A stretch of DNA of 7,904 bases from an uncultured Candidatus Altimarinota bacterium (GTDB lineage: Bacteria > Patescibacteriota > Gracilibacteria > UBA4473), in the NCBI GenBank assembly GCA_938021445.1, contig CALIGR010000098.1, forward strand, positions 1-7,904, in the 5' to 3' direction. Numbering within the stretch: the stretch's first letter is position 1; each line of letters starts with the position of its first letter. The notes under the pieces are model-generated. The model was not told the origin of the DNA. It saw only the letters and a program-made list of their open reading frames with translations, and searched no databases. Below, one piece after another: positions 1 to 5,377 of the stretch. The translations under genes were made by a program, and so were the position numbers.

Positions 1-591
1 AAGAGCCGCCTTAAGATCGTTTTCCTGAGCATCCCCCTGAAGCTGCATAGAACCCTGCTCTTTTTTTCGTTTAAGCTCTTCAATATGACGCTCGTACTGA
101 CGAAGCTGTTGATCTTGCTGAGATAACTGTTTCTTATAAGAATCTGAAGCTTCATCTTTCTCGGTTTCCAGTATTTTTTTACGCTCTAGCTCTAGTTGTT
201 TTTCTTTTTCCAGCTCTAAATTTTTTTCTTTTTCTTCCAGCCGTCTTTTCTGCTTCAAAAAATCTAGTTCTTTTTCCTGCACTTCTCTCAACTTTTGATC
301 TCGTTCTTTGTCACGAGCCTCTAGGTCTTTTAACTGTAAGCTAAACTTTTCTTCTGTTTGTGCTGTTGCCACTTTTTGGGCTCGCTCCCACATTTCTCGT
401 TTTTCCGATTCCACTCTTTTTTTCACTTCGGCCTCTTGCTGTTCTGCTTGTTTTTTAAGAATCTCCTCTTTCGCTTTATAAGTAGCTTCTAAGTCTTGAT
501 GCTTCTTGGTGACTTCATCCGAAAAGACTTTGTCTAACTGAATATGTTGTTGGCAATTTGGACACGTTATGCTGGTTGACATCATCCCCAT
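1..591 (-). CDS. DUF2130 family coiled-coil protein, partial (C-terminus beyond left edge)
   Basis: An open leftward frame of 197 codons starts at ATG 591 and continues past base 1 with no stop. The protein starts MGMMSTSITCPNCQQHIQL, a CxxC knuckle like the N-terminal zinc-ribbon-like segment of DUF2130 proteins. About 150 residues follow that are very rich in Glu, Lys, Gln and Arg with heptad-like spacing, a long coiled coil (for example KELDFLKQKRRLEEKEKNLE). The last visible residues, ELKRKKEQGSMQLQGDAQEN, match the conserved entry into the DUF2130 domain as I recall it (RKxEQGSxQxQGE). The molecular function of the family is unknown, and the diagnostic C-terminal domain is mostly outside the window. 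ATGs at 591, 585 and 582 are all in frame, and none has a clear Shine-Dalgarno sequence. The gene is divergent from the membrane-protein gene at 649 across a 57-base gap. Confidence 0.85.
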   Translation of the reverse strand, partial: MGMMSTSITCPNCQQHIQLDKVFSDEVTKKHQDLEATYKAKEEILKKQAEQQEAEVKKRVESEKREMWERAQKVATAQTEEKFSLQLKDLEARDKERDQKLREVQEKELDFLKQKRRLEEKEKNLELEKEKQLELERKKILETEKDEASDSYKKQLSQQDQQLRQYERHIEELKRKKEQGSMQLQGDAQENDLKAAL

Positions 592-611
592 TCTAAAAAC
601 TTTGAATGACT

Positions 612-639
612 TTGTCTTCCTAAAAAATACAAATAAAAT
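612..639 (+). promoter_or_regulatory. candidate promoter for the membrane-protein gene
   Basis: TTGTCT (612-617) and TAAAAT (634-639) are separated by 16 bases and resemble -35 and -10 boxes (4/6 and 5/6 matches to the sigma-70 consensus). Transcription would start near 646, leaving a leader of only about 3 bases before ATG 649, so the mRNA would be nearly leaderless. No Shine-Dalgarno sequence precedes the ATG. AT-rich intergenic DNA gives such matches easily, so this is tentative. I found no convincing promoter for the divergent DUF2130 gene in the same gap. Confidence 0.35.
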
Positions 640-648
640 TTCCAGGCT

Positions 649-2340
649 ATGGCCGAAAACCAAAATCCAGAAAATATAAAAATTCAACTCCGTGCCGGAG
701 ACTCCCCCGCTCAGATATTAAAACTCATTCGAAACGAGGATTTTAAAGAGTACTGCTTCTTACTGAACCGAGAAGCGACTTATATAACTGAGATCACTTT
801 TCTCAAGCGGATCAGGCAAACTGCGTTAGAGAAACAAAAGACCATCCATTTTGTCACCGAAAAGCCTTTTTTTGAGCAGGTTTTGACTCGTCAAAAATTC
901 AATGTGACAAAAAACATCCCCAAAAAATACATTCCACTAGAACAAAAAAATATTCGAGAAATTTCAGGAAAAATAGAGGCAAAGAAAAATAAGCCAGTCG
1001 AAAAAAAAATCATCTTCAAGCCAGCGTTAAGCCCAAAGTCTAATACCCCAACCCCAACAGCTCCAACGCCAAAATTCCAAGCGAACAAAATAGAAAACAC
1101 TTCAGAAGAGCGCTCACTAAGAAGCCTTATTTTCTTTGGATTCATCTGCATACTAGGTCTGCTTGGATTCATATTCACACTCGTAAGCCCTCAGGCTGAA
1201 ATAAGTGTTAAACCACGTATTAGCTCGGCTGAAACGACACAAAACATAATTATTTCACTCACAGGTGGAAACATTCCCATCCATAACGAGTCCCTCCCAC
1301 TAGTTCAAGCGGCTCTCATTGAGACCGAGGTACAAGCCACCGAGGCTTTCCCGGCCACACGTGAAACGTATGACGTCACAAGCGCTCGAGGAAAAGTCAC
1401 TCTCTACAATGAGACCAATCAACCAAAGACGATTATCCCCTCTCGCCTTATGGATAACACCGGAGTCATTTTACGCACTCAGGAAAACCACACGATCCCT
1501 CCCAAGACGGAATCGGGAAGTGGCCAACTTATTGTTGATGTAGTTGCAGATGACTATGACGAAGAGAAGAAACCGATTGGGCTGAGAGGTAATCTCGAGG
1601 CCGGTACTGAACTTTACTTTCCAGGTTTTCGAGATTCTTTAAGAGAGTCTTATTATGCCATTGCGAATCAAGGCCCACTGGTCGGTGGTTCGACCTTGAC
1701 TAATTATTTTGTGGCCCCTGAAGATCCAGAAAGAGCGAGGCCAATACTGGAAGAGTCACTCAAGATAAGAGGAACCGAGAGCTTAAAAAAAGAGCTGGAG
1801 AATAGAAGCCTTCGTGAAGGTAAAGAGTTTGTACTCTTAGAAGACTCACGAGTCTTTATTACTGAAATGACCGATTTTCGTTTTAACGAAGAGCAAATCG
1901 GAAAAGAGCAACAGACCTTTGATGCTTCTGGAGTTATGCGAATCTCTGGACTCGTCTTTGATCAAGCGCAGGTTATTGAGCATTTAAAAGCTCAGCTACA
2001 GACAAACCTAGACCAACGTAAAAAAATATTAAGTGTCGATCCTCGTACTATTGTCTACCGAGTCGTAAATGCTGGGAAGCTTGAAGAAAATGGATGGATA
2101 AAGGTTTCCGCTTCTATCACCGGAGTTGAGACACTTGATTTTGAAGCTCGAAATGAATTTGCAGCCAAATGGCAAAAAGAAATCAAGCGTGATATTGCGG
2201 GGAAAGATAAACGCCAGGCGAGAGCCATACTCTTGAACCGGCCTGAAATCGAAAATGTATTAGGCATAAATATATCACCATTTTGGGTAAAACAAATCCC
2301 ACTACTTTTCGATCAGATCGAGCTAGATATTAATTATTAA
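649..2340 (+). CDS. membrane-anchored protein with baseplate-J-like extracellular region
   Basis: The 563-residue protein has four visible parts. Residues about 15-87 form a small alpha/beta-looking domain (FLLNREATYITEI, KTIHFVTEK) like the N-terminal domain of a membrane-protein type I associate with CPR bacteria. Residues about 88-155 are a Lys-rich then Pro/Thr-rich linker (NTPTPTAPTPK). One hydrophobic segment spans about 160-179 (LIFFGFICILGLLGFIFTLV). It is followed by PQAEISVKPR, the usual beta-rich entry to the outer domain. The rest, about 180-563, appears extracellular and contains GKVTLYNETNQPKTIIPSR and VVADDYDE, resembling regions labelled baseplate J/gp47-like in these genomes. 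There is no signal peptide, so topology is inferred as N-in, C-out. The role is unknown; a cell-surface or envelope structure is plausible. It converges on tpiA with 10 bases between stops. Confidence 0.8.
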   Translation: MAENQNPENIKIQLRAGDSPAQILKLIRNEDFKEYCFLLNREATYITEITFLKRIRQTALEKQKTIHFVTEKPFFEQVLTRQKFNVTKNIPKKYIPLEQKNIREISGKIEAKKNKPVEKKIIFKPALSPKSNTPTPTAPTPKFQANKIENTSEERSLRSLIFFGFICILGLLGFIFTLVSPQAEISVKPRISSAETTQNIIISLTGGNIPIHNESLPLVQAALIETEVQATEAFPATRETYDVTSARGKVTLYNETNQPKTIIPSRLMDNTGVILRTQENHTIPPKTESGSGQLIVDVVADDYDEEKKPIGLRGNLEAGTELYFPGFRDSLRESYYAIANQGPLVGGSTLTNYFVAPEDPERARPILEESLKIRGTESLKKELENRSLREGKEFVLLEDSRVFITEMTDFRFNEEQIGKEQQTFDASGVMRISGLVFDQAQVIEHLKAQLQTNLDQRKKILSVDPRTIVYRVVNAGKLEENGWIKVSASITGVETLDFEARNEFAAKWQKEIKRDIAGKDKRQARAILLNRPEIENVLGINISPFWVKQIPLLFDQIELDINY

Positions 2341-2349
2341 TTTCAAAAC

Positions 2350-2389
2350 CCTAAAAAGCTGAGACGAGACTTTTGAGTGCTTTTTTAGG
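2350..2389. terminator. possible bidirectional terminator in the tpiA 3' end
   Basis: CCTAAAAAGC (2350-2359) pairs with GCTTTTTTAGG (2379-2389), leaving a 19-base loop and one bulged T. The hairpin covers the tpiA stop and last codons, between two convergent genes. The T-run is inside the stem rather than after it, so it is not a textbook intrinsic terminator. Its position is the main argument for it. Confidence 0.35.
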
Positions 2390-3013
2390 ATCTTTCGCTT
2401 TCACAACCGCACTGGCCACTAAAAATCCAGAAGCACCCAGTTCAAGACTAATCTTTATGTCTTCCGGGCTATTTATTCCAGCGCCTACGAGGAGCGGAAT
2501 ACCCGAAGCTTTTGATACCGCATCAGCAATACTTTCTGGTTTCTCTGAAGCGACTGATTTGGAGCGAGAACCAATCAATTCTGGCGGTTCGTAGGCGATA
2601 AAGTCTGGCTCGAGATGGACCGCTCTCTCCACTTCTTCAGGCGTTGCCACACAGATAATTCTCATCAGCGAGGCCTTTTGTGCACAAGCCGCTGAATGGC
2701 TTAGGTCATCAAAGCTCAACGTTTTTTCTGAATGGTTTAAAAGCGTCCCCTCCGCGCCAGAGGCTCTTAAATTTGTCGCCAAAACTGATCCTGTAAAACT
2801 CCCGTAATCAATCGGATCAACATGCTGACCAAAAACCGGTAGATTTACCGCTTTAGAAACTCGGTAGAGATCACAATGAGAAACCGCTACACCAATTGAA
2901 GCACCTGTTTCTTGAGCCACTTCTTCATGCAAAATAGCCAACGCTTCGGCTTCCTTGCCACTAGCCATTCTATAGTTTTTAAAATTCGTGATAAATATTG
3001 GCGTTTTAAGCAT
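2351..3013 (-). CDS. tpiA: triosephosphate isomerase, archaeal-type short form
   Basis: It interconverts dihydroxyacetone phosphate and glyceraldehyde 3-phosphate in glycolysis, in the cytoplasm. The catalytic set is visible: N10 and K12 in ITNFKNY, H94 in GTLLNHSEKTL, E142 in AYEPPELIG, and the phosphate-binding loops VGAGINSPEDI (about 176-186) and GASGFLVASAVV (about 193-204). At 220 residues it is shorter than usual bacterial TIM (about 250). FGQHVDPIDYGSFTG, NHSEK and EPPELIG resemble the archaeal (Pyrococcus-like) form rather than the bacterial GHSERR and YEPVWAIG motifs. The ATG at 3013 gives a natural N-terminus; no Shine-Dalgarno sequence is seen upstream. The stop is TAG. It is divergent from infC and convergent with the membrane-protein gene. 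The fold and active site look complete, so an active enzyme is expected. Confidence 0.95.
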   Translation of the reverse strand: MLKTPIFITNFKNYRMASGKEAEALAILHEEVAQETGASIGVAVSHCDLYRVSKAVNLPVFGQHVDPIDYGSFTGSVLATNLRASGAEGTLLNHSEKTLSFDDLSHSAACAQKASLMRIICVATPEEVERAVHLEPDFIAYEPPELIGSRSKSVASEKPESIADAVSKASGIPLLVGAGINSPEDIKISLELGASGFLVASAVVKAKDPKKALKSLVSAF

Positions 3014-3040
3014 GGGGAAAGCGGGTGAAAATTCACGAAA

Positions 3041-3069
3041 ATTTTAGAGCAATAAACCCCGTCACGCAA
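3041..3069 (-). promoter_or_regulatory. candidate tpiA promoter
   Basis: Read leftward, TTGCGT (3069-3064) is followed after exactly 17 bases by TAAAAT (3046-3041). The -10 box matches sigma-70 consensus at 5/6 and the -35 box at 3/6. Transcription would start near 3034, giving a leader of about 21 bases to ATG 3013. A short palindrome, GTGAA-AA-TTCAC (3025-3036), sits at the expected start site and could be an operator, but this is speculative. Confidence 0.4.
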
Positions 3070-3082
3070 GGACAAAAAAGGT

Positions 3083-3709
3083 TTGACAACGCCCGGACTC
3101 TCACTAGTCTCCTCCGGCTTATCTAACAATCAAAAAACTACCATAGCTATTTCAGTACGAGGCGGTCGTCGAAGACGGTTCCAAAAAAGAGAGGAGCCTA
3201 AGCATCGTATTAACGAGCGGATTCGAGTATCTGAGGTCAGGCTCGTAGATGAGGCCGGTGAAATGCTCGGAGTCGTTCCGATTGAAACCGCACTTGAGAA
3301 AGCCAAAGAGGCAGGAGTTGATCTGGTAGAGATTTCTCCAAAAGCAAAACCTCCGGTGTGTAAAATCATCGATTATGGGAAATTTCTCTACAACGAGAAG
3401 AAAAAAGAGAAACAGCAAAAGAAAGCCTCAAAGGCTCACGAGATGAAAGGGATTCGCCTCAGCTTCCGAATTGGACCCGGTGATCTCGATCGACAAAAAA
3501 ACCACGCCGCAGACTTTCTCAGCACGCAGCATCCAGTCAGAATACAGATGATGCTCCGAGGACGGGAAAAAGCTCATAAACCATTGGCATTTGAAAAAAT
3601 GAATGCCTTCCTCAAGTCTCTGGACGAAGTTGGTCAGCTAGATCAACCACCAAGGATGTCGGGATCACAAATCATCGCTATCTTAAAACCGAAAGGTCAA
3701 TCTAAGTAA
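3083..3709 (+). CDS. infC: translation initiation factor IF-3 (noncanonical start)
   Basis: IF3 binds the 30S subunit, keeps it apart from 50S and checks the start codon and initiator tRNA. The N-domain is clear from RINERIRVSEVRLVDEAGE through ALEKAKEAGVDLVEISP and PPVCKIIDYGKFLY. A Lys-rich helical linker (EKKKEKQQKKASK) follows, then the C-domain with MKGIRLSFRIGPGD and MMLRGREKAHK. The frame opens after a TAA at 3053-3055, and no ATG or GTG lies between that stop and the conserved N-domain. Possible starts are TTG 3083 (AAGGA at 3068-3072, 10 bases upstream), ATA 3143 and ATT 3149. The coordinates give the longest form. ATT is attractive: it leaves 19 residues before RIN, near the 13 of E. 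coli IF3, which starts at AUU. The TTG overlaps a perfect TTGACA, so it may be promoter DNA. First gene of infC-rpmI-rplT. Confidence 0.95.
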   Translation: MTTPGLSLVSSGLSNNQKTTIAISVRGGRRRRFQKREEPKHRINERIRVSEVRLVDEAGEMLGVVPIETALEKAKEAGVDLVEISPKAKPPVCKIIDYGKFLYNEKKKEKQQKKASKAHEMKGIRLSFRIGPGDLDRQKNHAADFLSTQHPVRIQMMLRGREKAHKPLAFEKMNAFLKSLDEVGQLDQPPRMSGSQIIAILKPKGQSK

Positions 3710-3712
3710 ACC

Positions 3713-3907
3713 ATGAAACAAAAAACTCACTCTGGCGTTAAAAAAAGAACTAAGGTGACAGGCTCTGGAAAAATTTTATTCCAAAAGGCTTGTAAGAACC
3801 ATCTCATGAGTTCTAAAAATAAACGAGCTCTTAAGTCTTCTGAAGGTGGCGTACAGGCTCCAGCAGGACACGTACAGACGCTCAAACGAATGCTTAAAAT
3901 AGCTTAA
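3713..3907 (+). CDS. rpmI: 50S ribosomal protein L35
   Basis: The 64-residue basic protein begins MKQKTHSGVKKRTKVTGSGK and contains CKNHLMSSKNKRAL, the L35 signatures (KTHSGxxKR and HLxxxKxxxR). It is a small globular component of the large ribosomal subunit, and the length is normal for the family. Only 3 bases separate it from the infC stop, so translational coupling is likely; no independent Shine-Dalgarno sequence is seen. The order infC-rpmI-rplT is the standard bacterial one. Confidence 0.97.
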   Translation: MKQKTHSGVKKRTKVTGSGKILFQKACKNHLMSSKNKRALKSSEGGVQAPAGHVQTLKRMLKIA

Positions 3908-3937
3908 GCCTAATCTCTTTAAATTTAATCACTTAAA

Positions 3938-4300
3938 ATGGTACGTGTAAAAGGCGGTGTTGCCTCTCGAAATCGACATAAAAAAGTTCTCAAAGCCACA
4001 AAAGGTTACCGAGGAAAACGAAACTCTGTATTCAAACTCGCTAAACAAGCGATGATGAAAGCCGGAACAAACGCCTACACAGGTCGTAAGCAAAAGAAAC
4101 GAGATTTCCGACGACTCTGGATCAGCCGAATTTCAACGGCGCTTAGAGCTGAAGGACTTCGATACTCTGAAATGAAAAATAAGTGGCTCCACGCTCAGAT
4201 GGAAATTGATCGAAAAAATCTTTCAGAACTAGCGGTTAACTACCCAGCTGTCTTCAAAAAAGTCGTAGAAGTTGGTCAAAAAGCAAAAAAACTCGCTTAA
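3938..4300 (+). CDS. rplT: 50S ribosomal protein L20
   Basis: The 120-residue protein matches L20 along its whole length: MVRVKGGVASRNRHKKVLK, then GYRGKRNSVFKLAKQAMMKAG, RKQKKRDFRRLWISRI and LRAEGLRYSEM. L20 binds 23S rRNA early in 50S assembly through its basic N-terminal extension. In several bacteria it also represses its own operon by binding the mRNA; no binding site could be identified here. It lies 30 bases after rpmI with no Shine-Dalgarno sequence and is followed by a strong terminator. Its last codons (VGQKAKKLA and stop) belong to a 44-base segment that recurs, degraded, after mazF at 5003-5046. Confidence 0.97.
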   Translation: MVRVKGGVASRNRHKKVLKATKGYRGKRNSVFKLAKQAMMKAGTNAYTGRKQKKRDFRRLWISRISTALRAEGLRYSEMKNKWLHAQMEIDRKNLSELAVNYPAVFKKVVEVGQKAKKLA

Positions 4301-4315
4301 GCGAATAAACTTAAA
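4272..4315 (+). repeat. left copy of 44-base direct repeat (rplT 3' end)
   Basis: This segment covers the last nine codons of rplT, its stop, and 15 bases beyond. It matches 5003-5046 at 37 of 44 positions by hand alignment with no gaps. Mismatches are at 4277, 4280, 4283, 4284, 4297, 4301 and 4303. The strongest blocks are the 12 bases from 4285 (A7 then CTCGC) and the 12 bases AATAAACTTAAA at 4304-4315. The intact gene makes this the likely original copy. Confidence 0.75.
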
Positions 4316-4319
4316 TGTA

Positions 4320-4340
4320 ATGCCGGACTTGATCCGGTAT
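4320..4340. repeat. REP-like palindrome (GCCGGACTTGATCCGGT)
   Basis: TGCCGGA (4321-4327) pairs with TCCGGTA (4333-4339) around the loop CTTGA, with one G-T wobble and an extra A-T pair outside. The core, CCGGACTTGATCCGG, resembles short interspersed palindromes I recall from many bacterial genomes (usually ending CCGGCATC). It is GC-rich in an AT-rich gap and lies just before the terminator. It is missing from the similar stretch after mazF. Only one copy is visible in this window. Confidence 0.5.
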
Positions 4341-4342
4341 CT

Positions 4343-4368
4343 AAAAACTCCCAGGTTGGGAGTTTTTT
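4343..4368 (+). terminator. intrinsic terminator of infC-rpmI-rplT
   Basis: An 11-base perfect stem (4343-4353 with 4357-4367; core ACTCCCA/TGGGAGT) and a 3-base loop GGT end in a run of six Ts. It lies 42 bases after the rplT stop and just before the mazEF promoter, so it should insulate the toxin-antitoxin pair from ribosomal-protein transcription. Confidence 0.9.
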
Positions 4369-4371
4369 AGT

Positions 4372-4400
4372 TTGTAACAAGATAAAAATTAGAGTAAAAT
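4372..4400 (+). promoter_or_regulatory. candidate mazEF promoter
   Basis: TTGTAA (4372-4377) and TAAAAT (4395-4400) are separated by 17 bases and match sigma-70 boxes at 4/6 and 5/6. Transcription would start near 4407, right at the palindromic operator candidate, leaving a leader of about 23 bases to ATG 4430. The -35 box starts four bases after the T-tract of the rplT terminator. Confidence 0.55.
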
Positions 4401-4406
4401 CAGAAA

Positions 4407-4421
4407 GTAAAATATTTTTAC
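4407..4421. promoter_or_regulatory. candidate operator for autorepression of mazEF
   Basis: GTAAAA (4407-4412) and TTTTAC (4416-4421) form a perfect inverted repeat around TAT, at the predicted transcription start. AGTAAAAT also occurs twice as a direct repeat, at 4393-4400 (over the -10 box) and 4406-4413 (over the palindrome), 13 bases apart. MazE-type AbrB-fold antitoxins usually bind such palindromes to repress their own operon; binding here is inferred from position and symmetry only. Confidence 0.5.
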
Positions 4422-4429
4422 CAATAAAG

Positions 4430-4693
4430 ATGAATTCAATTCTCACCGTTTCCCCGAAAGGGCAAATCACACTTCCAGTAAAAACTCGCCGAGATCTACC
4501 ATATAAGAACTTTCAACTTAGTCAGGTTGGAAAGTCATTAATTCTCAAACCAGTAGAAATAAAAGTTATCGACGAAACCAATACGGAAGTAGAACTACAC
4601 AATTTTCATTTGTTATCAGAATCAACTTTTGACTTTTGGAATAACCCGGATGATGACGTCTATCAATCTTTTTATGAAAAAACAAACGCATGA
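4430..4693 (+). CDS. AbrB/MazE-family antitoxin
   Basis: The 87-residue protein opens with the SpoVT/AbrB swapped-hairpin DNA-binding signature, ILTVSPKGQITLPVKTRRDL, followed by VGKSLILKPV (about 33-42). The acidic C-terminal tail, with FDFWNNPDDDVYQSFYEKT (about 68-86), is the type of segment that binds and blocks a MazF/PemK toxin. The TGA stop overlaps the next gene's ATG in an ATGA junction (4690-4693), so the pair is translationally coupled. It probably represses its own promoter through the palindrome at 4407-4421. The segment from about 4370 looks more AT-rich than the ribosomal operon before it, consistent with acquisition. Confidence 0.88.
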   Translation: MNSILTVSPKGQITLPVKTRRDLPYKNFQLSQVGKSLILKPVEIKVIDETNTEVELHNFHLLSESTFDFWNNPDDDVYQSFYEKTNA

Positions 4694-5010
4694 AGACTGG
4701 TGATATAGTTTTAGTGCCATTTCCGTTCTCGGACTTAAGCTCAAAAAAAGTACGACCAGCATTGGTCATCTCGAATAAAAAATTTAAAGGTAACGACGTT
4801 ATTTGCTGTGGTATAACCAGTCAGGAAGTTGAGCAAAGCACCATACTTAACTCATCAGATTTATCCCAAGGCGAACTTCCAGTTACTTCATATATTAAGT
4901 ACGGAAAAATCATAACCATCGACCGAAAAATAATTCGTAAGACTGTGGCCAACATCTCAAGTAAAAAACTTAAAGAAGTCACTCAATCCTTAAATAAAAT
5001 AATTGGTTAA
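4690..5010 (+). CDS. MazF/PemK-family mRNA endoribonuclease toxin
   Basis: The 106-residue protein begins MKTGDIVLVPFPFSDLSSKK and continues VRPALVISN, the defining PemK/MazF N-terminal motifs; the Arg of VRPA (about residue 22) is in the catalytic region. GITSQ (about 42-46) and LPVTSYIKYGKIITIDRKII (about 63-82) match the later conserved strands. MazF toxins cut single-stranded mRNA at short sequences and stop growth when the antitoxin is lost. The length is typical. Its last residues and its TAA stop lie in the second copy of the rplT tail: the stop is in the same phase as a CAA codon of rplT, and the readthrough EIKKLA would echo the L20 end QKAKKLA. The C-terminus may therefore have been fixed by where the cassette joined. 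Confidence 0.92.
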   Translation: MKTGDIVLVPFPFSDLSSKKVRPALVISNKKFKGNDVICCGITSQEVEQSTILNSSDLSQGELPVTSYIKYGKIITIDRKIIRKTVANISSKKLKEVTQSLNKIIG

Positions 5011-5046
5011 GAAATAAAAAAACTCGCCTAAACTAATAAACTTAAA
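5003..5046 (+). repeat. right copy of 44-base direct repeat (decayed rplT tail)
   Basis: It matches 4272-4315 at 37 of 44 bases at a constant offset of 731. Read in the mazF frame it encodes IG, stop, EIKKLA, stop, against VGQKAKKLA and stop in L20, so codon phase is kept. Homology may extend into the next terminator, since the left arm AAAAACTCCC also occurs in the rplT terminator. A-rich sequence inflates the match, but CTCGC followed by TAA, and AATAAACTTAAA, are not simple A-tracts. Confidence 0.7.
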
Positions 5047-5055
5047 GTCTAAAAC

Positions 5056-5082
5056 AAAAAAACTCCCGATCGTGATTTTTTT
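5056..5082. terminator. weak bidirectional terminator-like hairpin between mazF and the DUF2188 gene
   Basis: A7 (5056-5062) can pair with T7 (5076-5082), continuing through a bulged C into TCCC/GTGA with one mismatch around the loop GATC. T-runs flank it on either strand, as expected between convergent genes. Its left arm is identical over ten bases (AAAAACTCCC) to the rplT terminator, while the right arm no longer matches, so it may be a decayed copy of that terminator. Confidence 0.4.
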
Positions 5083-5377
5083 AACCTTTTGGAGGAAATG
5101 GATCCGGTCCGTAAGAGTTTCGTTCTCTGATACGGCCATCTTTTCCATGAATAAATAACTCTGATTTATTTTTTTTTGCCAAAGTTTTACCTCTCGCCTC
5201 TGCTTCTTTTTGTGTTGAAAAAGTTTGAGTAGCGCGCTTCGCGCCTGGAGTTTTAACAGCCCAACCATCTGCATGACGAACCACATGCTGGTTCTTTGAT
5301 CCGCGCTTATGTGCAGATGCATAAGAATTCACCTGTTCATTTCTTTTTGCCGAAGCTATCATTTTTTTTTTATTCAT
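5081..5377 (-). CDS. DUF2188 domain-containing small basic protein
   Basis: The 98-residue protein has a Lys-rich start (MNKKKMIASAKRNEQ) and then a full DUF2188 domain. HVVRHADGWAVKTPGAKRAT (31-50) is followed by TFSTQKEAEARGKTLAKKNK, ELFIHGKDGRIRERNSYG (73-90) and the ending DPFPPKG. DUF2188 proteins are small and of unknown function. The gene overlaps the end of the kinase gene by eight bases (ATGAATAA), so translation is coupled. Ten As follow the AAT codon, and a second in-frame ATG (5362-5360) comes right after this run, giving a start five residues shorter. Its place behind a zeta-like kinase suggests a partner or antitoxin role, but that is inference; the family is not established as an antitoxin to my knowledge. 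Confidence 0.85.
   Translation of the reverse strand: MNKKKMIASAKRNEQVNSYASAHKRGSKNQHVVRHADGWAVKTPGAKRATQTFSTQKEAEARGKTLAKKNKSELFIHGKDGRIRERNSYGPDPFPPKG

Noticed and set aside
891..1178. Minus-strand open frame opposite the membrane-protein gene
   Set aside because: It has low-complexity Phe/Met/Gly-rich composition and no family resemblance, and lies entirely inside a well-supported gene. The same holds for frames at 1319-1543 (+), 2055-2267 (-), 3130-3369 (-), 6564-6809 (+) and 7124-7393 (-).
3025..3036. Palindrome GTGAA-AA-TTCAC upstream of tpiA as a regulator site
   Set aside because: It is short, AT-rich and unsupported by any neighbouring regulator; it is mentioned only with the tpiA promoter.
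3083..3110. A sigma-70 promoter for infC using TTGACA at 3083-3088
   Set aside because: The -35 box is perfect, but the best -10 candidate at the right distance (TAGTCT, 3105-3110) matches only 3/6. I keep it as context for the infC start question rather than as a feature.
4272..5046. mazEF as an insertion sequence or miniature transposon
   Set aside because: The flanking repeats are direct, not inverted, and there is no transposase or terminal inverted repeat. An insertion or duplication scar fits better.
4990..5322. Minus-strand 110-codon frame covering the DUF2188 gene and the mazF end
   Set aside because: It is the out-of-frame shadow of the DUF2188 gene, which has a clear conserved domain, and it crosses the terminator-like hairpin.
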